Shown here: one piece after another, positions 62,229-64,000 of the stretch
Numbering within the stretch: position 1 is the first letter of the stretch
Layout: every line of letters starts with the position of its first letter
Source of the DNA: JAVZLH01 sp038883475
GTDB taxonomy: Archaea > Thermoproteota > Bathyarchaeia > Bathyarchaeales > Bathycorpusculaceae
DNA: 64,000 bases
Reading direction: 5' to 3'
NCBI GenBank assembly: GCA_038883475.1
Contig: JAVZMA010000002.1
Coordinates: 1 to 64,000 of the forward strand
The notes under the pieces: generated by a model
Database searches by the model: none
What the model was told of the DNA's origin: nothing
What the model saw: the letters and a program-made list of their open reading frames with translations, nothing else
Program-made: the position numbers and the translations under genes

Positions 62229-63272
62229 ATGGCGTTAGCTGAAACTTTAGAAAAGCTTTCAAACGCAACTGGAGTTGCTGGCAGAGAGGAAGAAGTCAGA
62301 GATTTGATGAAAAAGTTCCTAAAACCCCATGTTGACGAAGTTAAAGAGGACAAACTTGGTAACGTTATTGGAATAAAAAAGGGCGCGAAAAACGCTCCAA
62401 AGGTTATGCTCGCCGCCCACATGGATGAAATAGGCTTGTTGGTGAAAACAATCTCCAAGGAAGGCTTCTTGCAGTTCGCTAAAATAGGCGGAATAGACGA
62501 CCGCATTCTGCTCGCCCAAAAAGTCATAGTCTACACTGAAAAAGGACCCATACACGGGATAATAGGCTCAAAGCCTCCACACATACAAAAGGAGGAAGAA
62601 CGCAAAAAAGTTCCCACATTCGATGAGTTATTTATAGACATAGGCGCAGAAAGTCAAGAAGAAGCAAAGGAGATGGGAGTAAAAATCGGAGACCCCGCCG
62701 TCTTCGACATAAAATTCGCAAAAGTTGGAAAAAACATAGTAATCGGCAAAGCTTTCGACGACCGTGTAGGGTGCGCTGTCATGATTGAGGCGATGGGGCT
62801 TTTAGAAAAAACAGAGTGCACCGTTTACGCTGTTGGAACTGTTCAAGAAGAAGTTGGCTTAAGAGGGGCAACAACAGCTGCTTTCGGCATATACCCAGAT
62901 GTTGGAATAGCCCTCGACGTAACCATAGCTGGCGATGTTCCAGGAGTTAAGGAGGTTGAAGCTCCAATAAAGCTTAGGAAGGGACCTTCCCTGACTGTTG
63001 CCGATTATGGTTTAATTACCCACCCGAAGGTTTTGCGTCTGCTTGTGGATGCTGCTGAAGAAAATACGATTCCATATCAGCTTGAGACTGGTTTGCCAGG
63101 TTCAACAGACGCAGCGCGAATATCCCTTACAAGGGAAGGTGTGCCAAGCGGCGTAATTTCCATACCGACACGTTACATTCACGGTCCTGCTGCTTTGCTA
63201 AGCCTTGAGGACGCGGAAAACGCGGCGAAACTTACAGCAATTGCTATTCAGAAAATTCCGAAATACTTCTAA
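62229..63272 (+). CDS. M42-family aminopeptidase
   Basis: 347 residues. Di-zinc peptidase: metal His in VMLAAHMDEIGLL, Asp in GKAFDDRVGCAVM, catalytic and metal Glu in TVQEEVGLRGATTAAF, metal Asp in GIALDVTIAGDVPG, final His in TRYIHGPAALLSLEDA. The RKGPSLTVADYG segment is also typical. TET-type complexes of this family cut peptides in the cytosol. GAGGAG seven bases before ATG 62229 sets the start; TTG 62202 is weaker. It fits peptide use elsewhere in the window. Confidence 0.94.
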   Translation: MALAETLEKLSNATGVAGREEEVRDLMKKFLKPHVDEVKEDKLGNVIGIKKGAKNAPKVMLAAHMDEIGLLVKTISKEGFLQFAKIGGIDDRILLAQKVIVYTEKGPIHGIIGSKPPHIQKEEERKKVPTFDELFIDIGAESQEEAKEMGVKIGDPAVFDIKFAKVGKNIVIGKAFDDRVGCAVMIEAMGLLEKTECTVYAVGTVQEEVGLRGATTAAFGIYPDVGIALDVTIAGDVPGVKEVEAPIKLRKGPSLTVADYGLITHPKVLRLLVDAAEENTIPYQLETGLPGSTDAARISLTREGVPSGVISIPTRYIHGPAALLSLEDAENAAKLTAIAIQKIPKYF

Positions 63273-63304
63273 GCAGATTTGGGCAGTGCTTTGGTGTTGA
63301 AAGC

Positions 63305-63754
63305 GTGAATCAAAAAGCCTTGCTTTGCGAAAAGGCAGTTAAAAAGTTCCTTGAAGGATACAATTGCGCTCAAAGCGTTTTATCGACAATGAGCGAGTAT
63401 TGGAACATTAAAAGCGAGTTTATTCCCAAAATTGCCACGCCATTCGGTGGAGGAATAGGACTACACGGGTCTGTTTGCGGAGCTTTAACTGGTGGAGTTA
63501 TGGCTATAGGAATCAAATATGGAGCTAACGAACCTTCATCAAAACAGCGTTTAAAAGCTTATGAACTTGCTGGAAATGTTTATAAAGAGTTTGAGAAACG
63601 CCATGGAAGCGTCTTATGCAGAGAACTTATTGGATACGACTTGTCTAATTCTGAAGATTTAGAGAAAGTTGAAAAGGCTAGGGTTTTTGAAAAGAAATGC
63701 GTTGGTTTCGTAAAAACAATAGTTGAAATGTTGGCGGAAATGGACGAACACTAA
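63305..63754 (+). CDS. C_GCAxxG_C_C family protein
   Basis: 149 residues with the family signature: EGYNCAQSVL (Cys about 20), HGSVCGALTGGVMAIG (C-GALTGG) and later Cys in SVLCREL and EKKCVGFV. Members are predicted redox proteins with conserved cysteines, possibly binding an iron-sulfur cluster, found in anaerobes. GTG 63305. It follows the M42 gene by 32 bases and probably shares its transcript. Confidence 0.9.
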   Translation: MNQKALLCEKAVKKFLEGYNCAQSVLSTMSEYWNIKSEFIPKIATPFGGGIGLHGSVCGALTGGVMAIGIKYGANEPSSKQRLKAYELAGNVYKEFEKRHGSVLCRELIGYDLSNSEDLEKVEKARVFEKKCVGFVKTIVEMLAEMDEH

Positions 63755-63796
63755 ACATTTTAAGAGTGCACGCAAATCAGTTATTTGGCTGAGTTT

Positions 63797-64000
63797 ATGC
63801 AAAAGAAAAAATTTGAGACTCTTGAGCATACCGCAGACGCTTACATCGCTGCTTACGGAAAGGACTTGGCTGAGGCGTTTGAAAACGCGGCGCTGGCAAT
63901 GTTTGAAGTTATGACAAACGTAGCGGATGTTAAAGCAGAAGTCGAGGATTACGTTGAGGTTGAAGCAGAAGACGAGTATGCGCTCCTTTACAGCTGGCTT
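63797..64000 (+). CDS. archease, truncated by window edge
   Basis: First 68 residues: KKFETLEHTADAYIAAYGKDL and AFENAALAMFEVMTN are archease hallmarks, the HTAD aspartate being a metal ligand. Archease activates the RtcB ligase that joins tRNA halves after intron removal. ATG 63797. The gene continues past the right edge, so the end and the rest of the motifs were not seen. Its role matches the intron-bearing tRNA-Pro and tRNA-Trp here. Confidence 0.9.
   Translation, partial: MQKKKFETLEHTADAYIAAYGKDLAEAFENAALAMFEVMTNVADVKAEVEDYVEVEAEDEYALLYSWL

Overview
The window is archaeal. It encodes an archaeal DnaG, family-B DNA polymerase, aRF1, type II methionine aminopeptidase, archaeal PheST and TyrRS, tRNAs with splicing introns, archease, NrpR, DUF1512, UPF0251 and tetrahydromethanopterin (H4MPT)-linked C1 enzymes. 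Starts are a mix of ATG, GTG and TTG, many with GGAGGTG/GGTGA Shine-Dalgarno sites. The mix (H4MPT enzymes with no methanogenesis genes in view, introns at unusual tRNA positions, unlinked rRNA genes) fits a Bathyarchaeia-like or other TACK lineage. That placement is inference.

Layout. 1-2015: 5' two thirds of a 23S rRNA (minus) with its own promoter region and no 16S in front. 2.3-12.3 kb: tRNA-Thr, a 3-hydroxyacyl-CoA dehydrogenase and an NDP-forming acyl-CoA synthetase subunit, intron-bearing tRNA-Pro, an NrpR-type nitrogen regulator facing an NfnAB-type bifurcating transhydrogenase operon led by an unknown Cys-rich protein, a homocitrate-synthase-like enzyme and a dipeptide epimerase. 12.3-21.9 kb: ABC-2 exporter, a winged-helix regulator with a perfect palindromic operator candidate, a tRNA-Trp that appears to carry two introns, two paralogous nucleotidyltransferase-fold proteins, an APC permease, a metallophosphoesterase and a solitary 5S rRNA. 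22-36 kb: DUF1512, Met aminopeptidase, a cluster of all aromatic aminoacyl-tRNA synthetases (TrpRS, PheST, TyrRS) with a structured RNA candidate between pheT and tyrS, then Toprim protein, DnaG (apparently lacking a standard start codon) and a family-B polymerase whose proofreading residues are replaced. 36-52.5 kb: winged-helix/VIT fusion, Zn-type ferredoxin, rubredoxin, B12-dependent ribonucleotide reductase, a thiol/peroxide defence group, and a metal group (YHS proteins, copper-type P-ATPase, PadR-TRASH regulator, Ca-type P-ATPase), then a K+-independent proton pyrophosphatase. 52.5-64 kb: tRNA-Ser, tRNA-Val, aRF1, the C1 group (Ftr, F420-dependent Mtd, an MtdA/B-like dehydrogenase fused to an unknown domain, an ATP-grasp ligase), PhoU-AbrB regulator, an ECF-type membrane protein, M42 aminopeptidase, C_GCAxxG_C_C protein and a truncated archease.

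Together the genes suggest an anaerobe that ferments peptides or organic acids, moves electrons through ferredoxin, F420 and NAD(P), carries an H4MPT C1 branch, uses pyrophosphate-driven ion pumping, and splices its tRNAs. No mobile element, CRISPR array or phage region was seen. The most unusual items are the tandem of two unrelated methylene-H4MPT dehydrogenases, the exonuclease-dead PolB, the doubly interrupted tRNA-Trp, the 30.6-30.83 kb RNA candidate and the DnaG start.
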